Source: Lysobacter sp. A03 (GTDB lineage: Bacteria > Pseudomonadota > Gammaproteobacteria > Xanthomonadales > Xanthomonadaceae). From it: a DNA stretch of 64,000 nt. Location of the stretch: NCBI RefSeq assembly GCF_000855665.1, contig NZ_JXSS01000093.1, forward strand, positions 1 to 64,000. Reading direction: 5' to 3'. Below, piece after piece: positions 41,910 to 54,979 of the stretch (the stretch's first letter is position 1; the number at the start of each line of letters is the position of its first letter). The notes below the pieces were generated by a model. The model saw only the letters and a program-made list of their open reading frames with translations. It ran no database searches and was not told the DNA's origin. A program made the position numbers and the translations under genes.

Positions 41910-42074
41910 TCAGCCCTGCTCGGTGGGCGGCGCTCCAGCTCCGGCATCTGCGCCGGGCTCATTGCCGTCGTTGTCCGGCTTGTCGGCCTGCTTGCGCGAC
42001 AACTTCTCTTCCTTCTTCTTCTTCTTGGCGATCTCTCGCTGACGTTTTTCAAACGAATAGTTCGGCTTCGCCAT
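41910..42074 (-). CDS. Small lysine-rich protein (54 aa), conserved-looking, unknown
   Basis: Starts MAKPNYSFEKRQREIAKKKK, then KEEKLSRKQADK, and ends in a Gly/Ala/Pro/Asp-rich acidic tail. The first half is strongly basic and helical, the second acidic. It may bind RNA or the ribosome (inference from charge only). AAGGA lies upstream; a second ATG at 42080 would add two residues. A TAGACT box on the minus strand at 42107-42102 could be its -10. I recall similar short proteins annotated as hypothetical in Xanthomonadaceae. Confidence 0.72.
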   Translation of the reverse strand: MAKPNYSFEKRQREIAKKKKKEEKLSRKQADKPDNDGNEPGADAGAGAPPTEQG

Positions 42075-42214
42075 CGGCATTTTTCCTTCGGTGTGTTCGA
42101 CCAGTCTAGGTCATGCGCTCCGCGCACACCGGGCCTGCGACGGGAACGTCGCAGTCAAGCGCTTAGGATGGCGAGGTCCGTTCAAACGGGCGGGTCCGAT
42201 GCGGTGAAAAAGTG

Positions 42215-43786
42215 ATGCTTGATCTGAATTTCGACAACGCGTTTGTACGCGACCTTCCCGGCGACCCGGATCCCTCGGCCGGCGTGCGTCAGGTCGAGGG
42301 AGCGGCATGGTCGGCGGTGCAGCCCACACCGGTTCCCGCGCCGCGTGTGCTGGCGTACTCGACGGAAATGCTCGCCCGCCTGGGGCTGACTGAGGCGGAC
42401 GCCGATACGCAGCGATTCGCGGACGTGTTCGGCGGCAATGCGCTGCTTGCCGGCATGCAGCCATACGCGGCCAATTACGGCGGCCACCAGTTCGGTGTGT
42501 GGGCCGGGCAGCTGGGCGACGGCCGCGCCCTCAGCCTGGGCGAAGTCGTTACGGAAGCGGGCGAGCGCTGGGAACTCCAGCTCAAGGGCGCCGGGCCGAC
42601 GCCGTATTCGCGCAGCGCGGACGGACGGGCGGTGCTGCGGTCCTCGATCCGCGAATTCCTGTGCAGCGAGGCGATGCATCATCTGGGGGTGCCAACCACG
42701 CGTGCGCTGTGCCTGGTTGGTACCGGGGAGCAGGTCGTTCGCGACATGTTCTACGACGGCCGGCCGGCACCGGAGCCCGGTGCGATCGTCTGCCGCATGG
42801 CGCCATCCTTCCTGCGCTTCGGGAGCTTCGAGCTGCCGGCATCGCGCGGTGACACCGGCCTGCTGCGCCAGCTGGTCGATTTCTGCATCCGCCGTGACTT
42901 CCCGCAGCTGGAAGGTGACGGGGAGGGCCTGCACGCAGCGTGGTTCACCGAAATATGCCGGCGTACCGCGGTCATGGTGGCGCACTGGATGCGCGTGGGT
43001 TTCGTGCACGGCGTGCTGAACACCGACAACATGTCGATCCTTGGCCTGACCATCGATTACGGCCCCTACGGATGGATCGACAACTTCGATCCGGGCTGGA
43101 CTCCCAACACCACCGATGCGCGGCGCAAACGCTACCGCTTCGGCCAGCAACCGGCCGTGGCGTACTGGAATCTGGGACGGTTGGCCGGCGCACTGGCGCC
43201 GTTGTTCAAGGAGCCGTCCGCCTTGCAGGCCGGTCTGCAGGCCTACGTGGATGCCTACAACCAGGCCGATCGCGACAACACCGTGCGCAAACTCGGCCTG
43301 GCCGGTTACCGCGAAGGCGACAGCGCGTTGATGCAGTCGTTGCAGGAGCTGCTGGCCGACGCGGAGGTCGACATGACCCTGTTTTTCCGCGCGCTGTCGG
43401 ATTGCGACGCAGACGCACTCGACGAGGCCAACGACAGCGCAGCATTTATCGACGCGTTTTACGACGCGGACAAGCGTGTGGCGTCAGCCGCCGCGTTCCG
43501 GAACTGGATGAAGCTCTATCAGGTGCGTCTGGTGGCCGACGGCCTGGATCCTGAGCAGCGAACGCGGACCATGCGTGCCGCGAATCCGCGCTACGTTCTG
43601 CGCAACTACCTTGCCCAGCAGGCGATCGATTGCGCAACGCGGGGCGACATGGACGGAATCACCGAACTGCTGGAGGTGATGCGCCGGCCGTACGAGGATC
43701 AACCCGGCCGGGAGCAATTCGCTGCCCGGAGGCCGGATTGGGCCCGCGACAAAGCGGGCTGCTCAATGCTCTCGTGCAGCTCCTGA
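42215..43786 (+). CDS. selO: Protein adenylyltransferase SelO (Cys form)
   Basis: Pseudokinase-fold enzyme that transfers AMP to Ser/Thr/Tyr of target proteins, linked to redox stress. It is 523 residues. Signatures: [73 protein letters not shown]. The C-terminus GCSMLSCSS carries two cysteines. One is at the place where animal SelO has selenocysteine, and the codon here is an ordinary Cys. A GTG at 42212 directly precedes the chosen ATG. It is flanked on the opposite strand by two small lysine-rich genes. Confidence 0.94.
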   Translation: MLDLNFDNAFVRDLPGDPDPSAGVRQVEGAAWSAVQPTPVPAPRVLAYSTEMLARLGLTEADADTQRFADVFGGNALLAGMQPYAANYGGHQFGVWAGQLGDGRALSLGEVVTEAGERWELQLKGAGPTPYSRSADGRAVLRSSIREFLCSEAMHHLGVPTTRALCLVGTGEQVVRDMFYDGRPAPEPGAIVCRMAPSFLRFGSFELPASRGDTGLLRQLVDFCIRRDFPQLEGDGEGLHAAWFTEICRRTAVMVAHWMRVGFVHGVLNTDNMSILGLTIDYGPYGWIDNFDPGWTPNTTDARRKRYRFGQQPAVAYWNLGRLAGALAPLFKEPSALQAGLQAYVDAYNQADRDNTVRKLGLAGYREGDSALMQSLQELLADAEVDMTLFFRALSDCDADALDEANDSAAFIDAFYDADKRVASAAAFRNWMKLYQVRLVADGLDPEQRTRTMRAANPRYVLRNYLAQQAIDCATRGDMDGITELLEVMRRPYEDQPGREQFAARRPDWARDKAGCSMLSCSS

Positions 43787-43824
43787 GGCGCGAATCCGCC
43801 GGTATCAACCAGAGCCAGCGTCGA

Positions 43825-43941
43825 TCAGGCGGGAGTAAAGGCTTTCCCGGCTTTCTTGTCGCGCTTTTCCGCCTTCTTTTCCTTCATCGTCTTGGACGGC
43901 TTTTTCTTCTCGTCCTTCTTCTGGTCCATGCCCTTTGCCAT
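43825..43941 (-). CDS. Very small lysine-rich protein (38 aa), unknown
   Basis: MAKGMDQKKDEKKKPSKT, then a second basic run with MKEKKAEKRDKKAGKAFTPA. About half of the residues are Lys/Arg/Glu/Asp, with lysine dominating, so nucleic-acid binding is plausible but unproven. The start is well supported: CGGAG lies 7 bases before ATG 43941. The open frame extends upstream, but the upstream part looks unstructured and lacks a start with a ribosome binding site. It lies between selO and uup on the opposite strand. Confidence 0.66.
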   Translation of the reverse strand: MAKGMDQKKDEKKKPSKTMKEKKAEKRDKKAGKAFTPA

Positions 43942-44038
43942 GTCGATCTCCGGTAGCGCCGCTGAGTGGGCAGGCGGACCATTTGGGTCCGCACCAGCCA
44001 GTATGCGTGATTCGCGGCTACCCCGGTCGCGGGCCGCG

Positions 44039-44044
44039 TAGAAT
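44039..44044 (+). promoter_or_regulatory. Putative -10 box of uup
   Basis: TAGAAT ending 6 bases before the uup ATG. AGGGG between them is too close to the start codon for a normal Shine-Dalgarno. No good -35 was found. Confidence 0.35.
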
Positions 44045-44050
44045 AGGGGC

Positions 44051-45940
44051 ATGTCATTGATCACCCTGAACAGCGTCGACTACAGCGTCGGCGGCCCGCT
44101 CCTGCTCGAAAACGTCGAGCTGTCCATTGAACCCGGCGAGCGCATCGCCCTTATCGGCCGCAACGGCGCCGGCAAGTCCACCCTCATGCGCCTCATGGCA
44201 GGCGATATCCAGCCAGACGACGGCGAGATCCGCCGTGCCAGCGGTCGCCGCATCGCCCGCCTGGAGCAGGAAGTCCCAGCAGACGCCGCCGGCACCGTGT
44301 TCAACGTGGTCGCCAGCGGCATGGGCGAGCTGGGGGCATGGCTGGCCGAATACCATCGGATCAGCCATGCCGAGGTGTTCGATGGCGATGCGCTGTCCGA
44401 TGTGCAGGCCAAGATTGAAGCGGCCGACGGCTGGGGCGCGGATCAGAAGGTCGTGGAGACCCTGGACCGCCTCGGCCTGGACGGCGACGCCGAGTTTTCC
44501 GGTCTCTCCGGCGGCATGAAGCGGCGAGTGCTGCTGGCCCGCTCACTGGTGTCGGCGCCCGACCTGCTGTTACTGGACGAGCCGACCAACCACCTGGACA
44601 TCGAGGCGATCGACTGGCTTGAGGACTTCCTCAAGAACTCGTGGAAGGGCGCGCTGCTGTTTGTCACCCATGACCGGCGGTTTCTGCGCGCACTGGCGAC
44701 CCGGATCGTGGAGATCGACCGCGGCCAGGTCACCAGCTGGCCGGGCGACTGGGCCAACTACGAGCGCCGCCGCGAGGAACGACTCAACGCCGAAGCGCAG
44801 GAGAACGCGCGCTTCGACAAGATGCTGGTGCAGGAAGAGATCTGGATCCGGCAAGGGATCAAGGCACGGCGGACCCGCGACGAAGGCCGCGTGCGCCGGC
44901 TCGAAGCCATGCGATCCGAGCGAGCCAAGCGCCGCGACGCTATCGGCAACGTGCGCATGGACCTGGCCCAGGCCGAGTCCTCGGGCAAGAAGGTGATCGA
45001 AGCCAAGTCGGTGTTCTTCGACTTCGGCGGCAAGCCGCTGCTGAAGGACGTCTCCACGACGATCTTCCGCGGCGACCGCATCGGTCTGATCGGCCCCAAC
45101 GGCAGCGGCAAGACCACGCTGCTCAAGGTGCTGCTGGGTGAGCTTCAACCGCTTTCAGGCGAGGTCCGGTCCGGCAGCAACCTGCAGATCGCCTACTTCG
45201 ACCAGTACCGGGCGACGCTGCGCGAGGACTGGAACGCGCTGGAGAACGTGTCGGAGGGTCGCGAGTTCGTGGAGGTTGGCGGCAAGCAGAAGCATGTGAT
45301 CGGCTACCTGCAGGACTTCCTGTTTACCCCGGAGCGCGCGCGCGCGCCCATCACGCGCCTGTCTGGCGGCGAGCGCAACCGGCTGCTGCTGGCCAAGCTG
45401 TTCGCCCAGCCGTCCAACCTGCTGGTGATGGATGAGCCCACCAACGACCTGGACGTGGAGACGCTGGAGCTGCTGGAGGAGATCCTCGGCGACTATCCCG
45501 GCACCCTGCTGCTGGTCAGCCATGACCGTGACTTCATCGACAACGTCGTGACGTCGACGCTGGTCATGGAAGGAGACGGCAAGGTCGGCGAGTACGTCGG
45601 TGGCTACAGCGACTGGGTGCGCCAGCGCCCGGCGGCGCGTGTGGAGGCGCCGACCAAGTCGACCTCAATGCCGGTCTCCCCGATTGCCGCCGCCGCGACC
45701 ACCCCGTCCAAACCCAAGCGCAAGCTCGCCTACAAGGAAGCACGCGAGCTGGAGGAGTTGCCGGGCGTGATCGAGGGCCTCGACGCGCGCATCGCGGAGA
45801 TGACGACGGAGATGAACGACCCCGCGTTCTACCAGCGCGACGCCGATGCGATCGCTGCCCACAACGTGGCGATGGCGCAGCTGCACGTGCAGCTGGAGCA
45901 GGCCTTCGCGCGCTGGGCGGAGTTGGAAGGCGAGGACTGA
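44051..45940 (+). CDS. uup: ABC-F ATPase Uup
   Basis: 629-residue soluble twin-ATPase of the ABC-F group; Uup acts on ribosomes and affects transposon precise excision. Two ABC domains are seen: Walker A GRNGAGKST (about residue 37) and GPNGSGKTT (about 350), signatures LSGGMKRR and LSGGERNR, and Walker B LLLDEPTNHLD and LVMDEPTNDLD. The second lacks the usual His in EPTNHLD (Asn-Asp instead), as is common in Uup. A C-terminal coiled coil (from about 555, KRKLAYKEARELEELPG) is the Uup DNA-binding tail and separates it from EttA. Confidence 0.9.
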   Translation: MSLITLNSVDYSVGGPLLLENVELSIEPGERIALIGRNGAGKSTLMRLMAGDIQPDDGEIRRASGRRIARLEQEVPADAAGTVFNVVASGMGELGAWLAEYHRISHAEVFDGDALSDVQAKIEAADGWGADQKVVETLDRLGLDGDAEFSGLSGGMKRRVLLARSLVSAPDLLLLDEPTNHLDIEAIDWLEDFLKNSWKGALLFVTHDRRFLRALATRIVEIDRGQVTSWPGDWANYERRREERLNAEAQENARFDKMLVQEEIWIRQGIKARRTRDEGRVRRLEAMRSERAKRRDAIGNVRMDLAQAESSGKKVIEAKSVFFDFGGKPLLKDVSTTIFRGDRIGLIGPNGSGKTTLLKVLLGELQPLSGEVRSGSNLQIAYFDQYRATLREDWNALENVSEGREFVEVGGKQKHVIGYLQDFLFTPERARAPITRLSGGERNRLLLAKLFAQPSNLLVMDEPTNDLDVETLELLEEILGDYPGTLLLVSHDRDFIDNVVTSTLVMEGDGKVGEYVGGYSDWVRQRPAARVEAPTKSTSMPVSPIAAAATTPSKPKRKLAYKEARELEELPGVIEGLDARIAEMTTEMNDPAFYQRDADAIAAHNVAMAQLHVQLEQAFARWAELEGED

Positions 45941-46045
45941 CCGACACATTGCCGACATTGCAGGCTGGTCCGCAGCGGCGGAGGTTCACGACGTGATCAA
46001 CCGGAGCTGGCCATCCTCGCCAGTCGACCAGAAACAGGCCACGCG

Positions 46046-48688
<2,643 letters not shown>

Positions 48689-48701
48689 CACACCCGGCCG
48701 G

Positions 48702-48721
48702 CGGGTTGGGCACCCGACCCG
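48702..48721. terminator. Hairpin between convergent uvrA2-like and aldo/keto reductase genes
   Basis: CGGGTTGG (48702-48709) pairs with CCGACCCG (48714-48721), with one G-T wobble and a GCAC loop. It has no T-run. Its position between convergent stops suggests a shared terminator. Confidence 0.35.
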
Positions 48722-48763
48722 GAGCAGCGATCGAGGATGGCGAGGCAAAGTGGTGGACGTCGT

Positions 48764-49717
48764 TCAGCCGGCCACGCTCGCGGTGTCCAGCAGGTCCTTG
48801 TCGGCCGAGCTCAGGACCAGTCCAGTAGCGCGTACCAGGCTGTCCAGCTGCTCCGCCGAGGTTGCGCTGGCGATCGGTGCCGTCACTCCTTCGCGGGCCA
48901 TCAGCCACGCGAGTGCCACCTCGGCGGGCGCCGCGTTGTGGGTCTGGGAAACCCTGTCCAACGCAGCCAGTATCCTCATTCCACGCGCATCGAGATATTT
49001 CGCCACGCCTTCCCCGCGCACGCTCTTGCCCAGGTCATCGCTGGAGCGGTATTTGCCCGTCAGGAAGCCGGAGGCGAGGCTGTAGTAGGTGATGACACCC
49101 TGCGCTTCGGCGATGCACAGCTCGCGCAGTCCGGACTCGAAGCCGGCGCGGTCGTAGAGGTTGTACTCCGGTTGTTGCACCGCGTAGCGGGGCAGGCCCA
49201 GCTGGTCGGCCACCGCCAGTGCTTCACGCAACTGCGAGGCATCAAGGTTGGACGCACCGATCGCGCGCACCTTGCCGTCTGCGATGAGCTGCTCGTAAGC
49301 GCGCAGGGTTTCCTCGTACGGCGTGGCCGGGTCGGGCCAGTGGCTGAGATAGAGGTCGATGTGGTCGGTCTGCAGGCGCCGCAGGGAGTCCTCGGCGCGG
49401 GCGATCACGTCAGGGCCGCGCAAACCGCGTTCAAAGTCGCCCAGCTTGGACCCGACCTTGGTGATGAGGGTCACCCGGTCGCGGGCGCTACGTGCCTTAA
49501 GCCACTGGCCGATGATGGTTTCCGACTCCCCGCCGTGATTTCCCGGCACCCAGGTGGAGTAGGAATCTGCTGTGTCGATCGCATCCAGACCCGCATCGAT
49601 GAAACGGTCCAGCAGCGCGAAGGACTGCTCCTGGTCCACCGTCCAGCCGAACACGTTGCCGCCGAGTACCAGCGGGGCAATCTCAAGGCCGGTTTTGCCA
49701 AGGGAACGCTTCTGCAT
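48764..49717 (-). CDS. Aldo/keto reductase
   Basis: 317-residue NADPH-dependent carbonyl reductase with a TIM barrel. The catalytic tetrad is visible: Asp and Tyr in DAIDTADSYS, Lys in LITKVGSK and His in DLYLSHWPD. The family N-terminus is MQKRSLGKTGLEIAPLVLGG. The start at 49717 is set by GGAGG 6 bases upstream. The substrate is unknown. It lies 46 bases after tetR on the same strand and might be read through from the efflux operon, though the gap allows separate transcription. Confidence 0.91.
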   Translation of the reverse strand: MQKRSLGKTGLEIAPLVLGGNVFGWTVDQEQSFALLDRFIDAGLDAIDTADSYSTWVPGNHGGESETIIGQWLKARSARDRVTLITKVGSKLGDFERGLRGPDVIARAEDSLRRLQTDHIDLYLSHWPDPATPYEETLRAYEQLIADGKVRAIGASNLDASQLREALAVADQLGLPRYAVQQPEYNLYDRAGFESGLRELCIAEAQGVITYYSLASGFLTGKYRSSDDLGKSVRGEGVAKYLDARGMRILAALDRVSQTHNAAPAEVALAWLMAREGVTAPIASATSAEQLDSLVRATGLVLSSADKDLLDTASVAG

Positions 49718-49763
49718 GGGAGACCTCCGTGGTGGGACGGTCAATCTACCGCAGCGTCACGCG

Positions 49764-50381
49764 CTACGCCTTCAGCAGCTGGGGCACGAATTCGCGCAGC
49801 GCCGCCTCAAGCAGGCTGCGATCGAGATCGGGCTCGCGGGTCTGGCGCACTTTCAGGCCTTCGAACAGCACCTGCATCAGCAGCGCGCGTTGTTGGGCCA
49901 GCGGTTGCGGCAGACCGGGACGGCCGTCTTCGTCGTCCTCGCCCAGCCAGCCCGCCAGTGCATCCCGCAAGGCCCGGTCGAAGCCGTCCAGCGAGGCAGC
50001 AATGCTGGGGTCACGCGTTGCCTCGGCCGACATTTCCAGCAGCAGCGCCGGGTTCATGCCCCGGCTCTGGTCATCGCCACCGCGATCGAAGCTGGCGATC
50101 AGTTCCGCGGTGATGTCCACCTTGCGCTTCAGGTTGATGTCGTTGAGCAGCATCGACAGTTGGTGCTCAACGATGGCCAGGATGATCTCGCTCTTGCCGG
50201 CGAAGTAGCGGTAGATCAGGCCCGCACTCATCCCGGCCGTCTCGGCGATATTGGCCATGCTGGCGCCGTGGAAGCCGCGCTCGACGAAGCATTTCTGCGC
50301 AGCAGCGAGAATCCGCTCGCGCTGCGCTTCCACGCGTGCCTCGGCCTTGTTGGCTCCAGGGATGTCCGGCGCGGCGTTCAT
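49764..50381 (-). CDS. TetR-family repressor, last gene of the RND efflux operon
   Basis: 205 residues. The N-terminal helix-turn-helix is MANIAETAGMSAGLIYRYF (about 42-60), followed by an all-helical ligand-binding domain. Its ATG overlaps the stop of the outer-membrane channel gene as ATGA, so it is the fourth gene of the adaptor-pump-channel operon. This implies autoregulation. The likely target is the perfect inverted repeat on the operon promoter at 56324-56341. Confidence 0.92.
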   Translation of the reverse strand: MNAAPDIPGANKAEARVEAQRERILAAAQKCFVERGFHGASMANIAETAGMSAGLIYRYFAGKSEIILAIVEHQLSMLLNDINLKRKVDITAELIASFDRGGDDQSRGMNPALLLEMSAEATRDPSIAASLDGFDRALRDALAGWLGEDDEDGRPGLPQPLAQQRALLMQVLFEGLKVRQTREPDLDRSLLEAALREFVPQLLKA

Positions 50382-51817
50382 TGGCCTTCGACCCAGCCTC
50401 CGCCCAGCACCTTGTACAGCGTCACCCGGTTGGCCTGCTCGGCAAGCAGTGTTGCCAGCAGCGACTGCTGGGCGTCATAGAGCGTTCGCTGGGTGATCAG
50501 CAGGGTGAGATAGCTGTCCAGGCCCGCGTCGTAACGGGCCTGCGACAACTCGTTGGTACGGGTCGCGGCCTCCAGCAACGCTTCCTGGGCCAGACGCTGA
50601 TCGGCCAAGGTCCGGCTCAGGGCCAGCGCATCGGCGACTTCGCGGAAGCCGCTCTGGATCGACCTCTCGTACTCGGCCAGCGCGATGTCGCGATCCGCCG
50701 TGGCCATGCCCAGGTTGGCGCGCAGTCGGCCACCCTGGAAAATCGGCAGGTTGATGCGCGGCATGAAGGACCACACGCCATTGCCGGCCTCGAACAGACC
50801 GGACAACTCGTCGCTCGCCGAACCAATGGACCCGGTCAGGCTGATCGAGGGGAAGAACGCGGCACGCGCGGCACCGATGTTGGCATTGGCCGCCAGCAGG
50901 CGGTGTTCCGCCGACATCACGTCCGGTCGGCGCAGCAGTACGCTCGAAGGCAGTCCGGCAGGCAGTCCGGCCAAGCCGCTGACACTCGGCTCGAATCGGG
51001 TCGGCAGCAGCGCCGGATCGATCGTGTCCCCGACCAGCAACGTCAATGCGTTGATGTCCTGGGCCACCTGACCGGCAAAACGGGCCACGTCGGAGCGCGC
51101 GGCTTCAACGGTGGTGCGGGCCTGGTTGAGATCCAGTGCGGACAGTGCGCCGAGCTCGAAACGCTTGTTGGTCAGATCGTAGGCGGCCTGCTGGTTCTCC
51201 AGCCGCGCTTCGGTGACGCGAAGCAGCTCCCGGTCGGCCGCCAACGCCAGGTAGGTGTTGGCCACTTCGGCCACCAACGCCAGTTGCGCGGCGCGGCGCG
51301 ACTCCTCGCTGGCGAAGTAGCTTTGCAACGCGGCGTGGCTGAGGCTGCGCACGCGGCCGAACAGGTCCAGTTCGAACTGCGCGATTCCCAGTCCGGCCGT
51401 GTAGATGTCGGTGACCGGCGCATCACCGCCGGTGCGCTGGAGTTCCGCGCTGACGCCCAGTGAGGGCACCCGATCGGCGCGCTGGATGCGGTACTGCGAG
51501 CGGGCACGCTCGACATTCAGCACCGCAACCCGCAGGTCGCGGTTGTTCTCCAGGGCCTGCGCGATCAGCTGTTCCAGGCGCGGGTCGAGGAAGAAATCCC
51601 GCCAGCCGACGTCGGCAACGGGCGTTGCGCCAAGGTCCAGCTGCGGCCCCATCGACGTCGTTGGCTGTGCCATCGAGTCGGTCGACGTGGTGGGCGGTAG
51701 AGGCCACTCGGCGGGGATCGCCGGGGCCACTTCCGGCACGCGCGGCTCGAGAATCGCGCAGCCCGACACGAACAGGCTGGTAGCCAGCGCAAGCGCGGTA
51801 AAGAGTGGCTTATGCAT
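50378..51817 (-). CDS. RND efflux outer-membrane channel lipoprotein (OprM/SmeF-like)
   Basis: 479 residues. Signal peptide with lipobox VSGC (Cys20), then two tandem OEP repeats with [17 protein letters not shown] and [16 protein letters not shown], forming the TolC-type trimeric channel. Its ATG (51817) overlaps the stop of the pump gene by 8 bases (ATGCATAA), so translation is coupled. It forms the exit duct of the tripartite pump encoded upstream. Confidence 0.92.
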   Translation of the reverse strand: MHKPLFTALALATSLFVSGCAILEPRVPEVAPAIPAEWPLPPTTSTDSMAQPTTSMGPQLDLGATPVADVGWRDFFLDPRLEQLIAQALENNRDLRVAVLNVERARSQYRIQRADRVPSLGVSAELQRTGGDAPVTDIYTAGLGIAQFELDLFGRVRSLSHAALQSYFASEESRRAAQLALVAEVANTYLALAADRELLRVTEARLENQQAAYDLTNKRFELGALSALDLNQARTTVEAARSDVARFAGQVAQDINALTLLVGDTIDPALLPTRFEPSVSGLAGLPAGLPSSVLLRRPDVMSAEHRLLAANANIGAARAAFFPSISLTGSIGSASDELSGLFEAGNGVWSFMPRINLPIFQGGRLRANLGMATADRDIALAEYERSIQSGFREVADALALSRTLADQRLAQEALLEAATRTNELSQARYDAGLDSYLTLLITQRTLYDAQQSLLATLLAEQANRVTLYKVLGGGWVEGQ

Positions 51818-54800
51818 TGCGGTCGTCTCCTGCTGCCAAAGCTTCGGCAGCGGGTTTGCGCAGGTCACGGTCAAACAGCAACTCGATCACCACGAAGAAG
51901 AGCGGAACGAAGAACAGACCCAGCAGAGACCCGACGATCATGCCGCCGAGCACGCCGGTGCCGATCGCGCGTTGCGCGCCGGATCCAGCGCCACTCGCGA
52001 TGGCCAGTGGGAGAACGCCCATTCCGAACGCAAGCGAGGTCATGAGGATCGGTCGCAGGCGTTCGTGCACCGCCTGCATCGTGGCCCGGATGAGATCCAT
52101 CCCGTCCTCGACCATGTGGTCACGGGCAAAGGTGATGATCATGATCGCGTTCTTGCTGGTCAGGCCCACTGTCGTCAGCATCGCCACCTGGAAGTACACG
52201 TCACGTTCCATCCCGCGCAACGATGCTGCCAATGCGGTACCCAGGATGCCCAGTGGGGCCACCATCAGCACTGCGGTCGGGATGGTCCAGCTTTCGTACA
52301 GCGCCGCCAGAGCCAGGAATACGATCAGCAGCGAGAGGGTGTACAGCAGCGGAGTCTGGGCACCGGCCGCTCGCTCCTGGAACGACAGGCCGGTCCACTC
52401 GATCTCGAAGCCCTGCGGCAGTTGCGCCGCGAGCTCTTCGACGCGGTCCATGGCTGCGCCCGAGCTCTCGCCCGGTGCGGCCTCGCCGTTGATCTCCATC
52501 GCCGGCACCCCGTTGTAGCGCTCCAGTCGCGGTGAGCCGTACTCCCAGCGTGAGGTTCCGAACGCCGAGAACGGAACCATTTCGCCTTCGTTGTTGCGCA
52601 CCGACCAGCGGTTGAAGTCGTCCGGCACCATCCGGAAGGGCGCATCGGCCTGCAACATCACCCGCTTGACCCGGCCGCGATCGATGAAGTCATCGATGTA
52701 CTGGCCACCCCAGGCGGCGGCAAGCGTGGCGTTGATCTGCGCAGCCGAAAGCCCCAGCGCGGCGGCCTTCTGCTGGTCGATGTCCAGGCGCAGTTGGGAT
52801 GCGTCTTCCTTGCCGTTCGGGCGAACGTTGGCCAGCATCGGGTCCTGCGACGCAGCCCCCAGCAACTGGTTGCGTGCGTTGACGAGGGCGTCGTGACCCA
52901 TGCCCGCGTTGTCTTTCAGGTAAAACGTAAAGCCGGCCGATGTGCCCAATTCAGGAATCGCCGGCGGGGAGAAGGCAAACGCGAATGCGTCCTTGATCCC
53001 GGACAGGCCCATCATTGCGCGACCGGCAACCGCAGTGGCGGCAAGGTCCTTGTCCTTGCGCTCGCTCCAATCCTTGAGCTTGATGAACGCCATGCCGCTG
53101 TTCTGGCCAGTGCCGCTGAAGCTGAAGCCCTGGATGGAGAACACCGACTCCACGGCGTCCTTCTCATTCTCGAGGAAGTAGTTCTCGACCTTCTTGATCG
53201 ACTCCATGGTGCGCTCCTGCGTGGCACCGACCGGCGCCACGATCTCGGAGAACAGCACGCCCTGGTCCTCGGGCGGCAGGAACGAACTGGGCAGGCGCAG
53301 AAACAGCAGGCCCATCAGCAGCACCATCAGGGCGAAGATGCCCATGTAGCGCTTGCGGCGGCCGATGATCGAACGCACGCCACGCTGGTACTTGGCGCTG
53401 CCGCTGTCGAAGTGGCGGTTGAACCAGCCAAAGAAGCCGGTCGTCTTGCCGTGTTCACCCTCCTTGATGGGCTTGAGCATGGTCGCGCACAGTGCCGGTG
53501 TCAGCACGATTGCAACCATCACCGACAGAGCCATGGCCGAGACGATGGTGGCGGAGAACTGGCGATAGATGACGCCGGTTGACCCGCCCAGGAATGCCAT
53601 CGGAATGAATACGGCGGAAAGCACGACGCCAATACCGACCAGTGCGCCGGTGATCTGCGTCATCGACTTGCGTGACGCCTCCAGGGGCGACAGGCCTTCC
53701 TCGGACATCAGTCGCTCGACGTTTTCGACCACCACGATGGCGTCGTCCACCAACAGCCCAATGGCGAGCACCATCGCGAACATGGTCAACATGTTCACCG
53801 AGAACCCCAGTGCCGACAGAATGCCGAAGGTTCCCAGCAGCACCACCGGAACGGCGATGGTCGGGATCAGGGTCGCGCGGAAGTTCTGCAGGAACAGGTA
53901 CATCACAAGGAACACAAGCACGATCGCTTCGATCAGCGTCATGATCACGCCCTTGATCGCGACCCGGACAAACGGGGTGGTGTCGAACGGGGTCACCGCC
54001 ACCAGTCCCGGCGGGAAGAACGGCTTCAGCTCCTCAAGCGTGGCCTTGACGCCATCGGCCGTGTCCAGTGCGTTCGCACCGGTGGCCAGCGAGATCGCCA
54101 CACCGGTCGCGGTCTGGCCGTTGTAGCGGGTGATGAACTCGTAGTTCTCCGCGCCCAGCTCGACGCGGGCGACATCGCCCAGACGCAGCACCGAACCGTC
54201 CTTGTTGTTGCGCAGCATGATGTCGCGGAACTGCTCCGGCGTCTGCAGCCGGTCCTGCGCGGTGATGGTGGCGTTGATCTGTTGGCCGTCAATGGCGGGC
54301 GCACCGCCCAGCGTGCCCACCGCCACCTGGGCATTCTGTGCCTGCAGCGCAGCCGTGATGTCGGCCGGCGTGAGGGCGTAGGTATCGAGCTTGTTGGGGT
54401 CCAGCCAGATGCGCATCGCGTACTTCGCACCGAACACCTGGATGTTGCCGACCCCGGGTACCCGGCTTAGCGGGTCGGCGACGTTGGCCCCGACGTAGTC
54501 GGCGATGTCGTCCTTCTCCATGCTGCCGTCCTCGGACACGAAGCCGATGACCTGCAGGAATCCGCTGGCGGACTTGCTGACGTTCACGCCCTGGCGCTGC
54601 ACTTCCTGGGGCATCAGGGGCATGGCGGCCTGGAGCTTGTTCTGCACCTGCACCTGCGCCGTATCCGGGTCGGTGCCCTCGTCAAAGGTCAGGGTGATGG
54701 ACGCGCTGCCATTCGCCTCGCTGGTGGAGGAGAAATACAGCAGGCCGTCCAGGCCTTTCAGGTTCTGCTCGATGATCTGGGTCACCGAGTCCTCCACCAC

Positions 54801-54965
54801 ACGGGCGGACGCTCCCGGATAGTTGGCGCTGATCGACACGGTGGGCGGCGCGATCGTGGGGTACTGGGAGATGGGCAGGGTGAATATCGCCAACGAGCCG
54901 GCGAGCATCACGATGATCGCGATCACCCAGGCAAAGATCGGGCGGTCAATGAAGAAGTGGGCCAT
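51810..54965 (-). CDS. RND multidrug efflux pump, HAE-1 type (AcrB/SmeE-like)
   Basis: 1051-residue proton-driven transporter of the inner membrane. It begins [20 protein letters not shown] and has twelve spans and two large periplasmic loops. The proton-relay aspartates are in [19 protein letters not shown] (the Asp pair equivalent to AcrB 407/408), and the family motif [16 protein letters not shown] is near residue 915. The length and organisation fit hydrophobe/amphiphile exporters that expel antibiotics, dyes and detergents. The adaptor gene ends 14 bases upstream. Confidence 0.95.
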   Translation of the reverse strand: MAHFFIDRPIFAWVIAIIVMLAGSLAIFTLPISQYPTIAPPTVSISANYPGASARVVEDSVTQIIEQNLKGLDGLLYFSSTSEANGSASITLTFDEGTDPDTAQVQVQNKLQAAMPLMPQEVQRQGVNVSKSASGFLQVIGFVSEDGSMEKDDIADYVGANVADPLSRVPGVGNIQVFGAKYAMRIWLDPNKLDTYALTPADITAALQAQNAQVAVGTLGGAPAIDGQQINATITAQDRLQTPEQFRDIMLRNNKDGSVLRLGDVARVELGAENYEFITRYNGQTATGVAISLATGANALDTADGVKATLEELKPFFPPGLVAVTPFDTTPFVRVAIKGVIMTLIEAIVLVFLVMYLFLQNFRATLIPTIAVPVVLLGTFGILSALGFSVNMLTMFAMVLAIGLLVDDAIVVVENVERLMSEEGLSPLEASRKSMTQITGALVGIGVVLSAVFIPMAFLGGSTGVIYRQFSATIVSAMALSVMVAIVLTPALCATMLKPIKEGEHGKTTGFFGWFNRHFDSGSAKYQRGVRSIIGRRKRYMGIFALMVLLMGLLFLRLPSSFLPPEDQGVLFSEIVAPVGATQERTMESIKKVENYFLENEKDAVESVFSIQGFSFSGTGQNSGMAFIKLKDWSERKDKDLAATAVAGRAMMGLSGIKDAFAFAFSPPAIPELGTSAGFTFYLKDNAGMGHDALVNARNQLLGAASQDPMLANVRPNGKEDASQLRLDIDQQKAAALGLSAAQINATLAAAWGGQYIDDFIDRGRVKRVMLQADAPFRMVPDDFNRWSVRNNEGEMVPFSAFGTSRWEYGSPRLERYNGVPAMEINGEAAPGESSGAAMDRVEELAAQLPQGFEIEWTGLSFQERAAGAQTPLLYTLSLLIVFLALAALYESWTIPTAVLMVAPLGILGTALAASLRGMERDVYFQVAMLTTVGLTSKNAIMIITFARDHMVEDGMDLIRATMQAVHERLRPILMTSLAFGMGVLPLAIASGAGSGAQRAIGTGVLGGMIVGSLLGLFFVPLFFVVIELLFDRDLRKPAAEALAAGDDRNA

Positions 54966-54979
54966 GGGGGATTCTCTGC

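Noticed and set aside
39715-42042. 775-codon open frame opposite the DEAD-box helicase
   Set aside because: Repeats of Val/Leu/Gly/Asp without motifs; the minus strand carries all helicase motifs.
43760-43790. Selenocysteine readthrough at the selO stop
   Set aside because: The tail already has cysteines and the TGA is followed by no coding continuation or visible SECIS.
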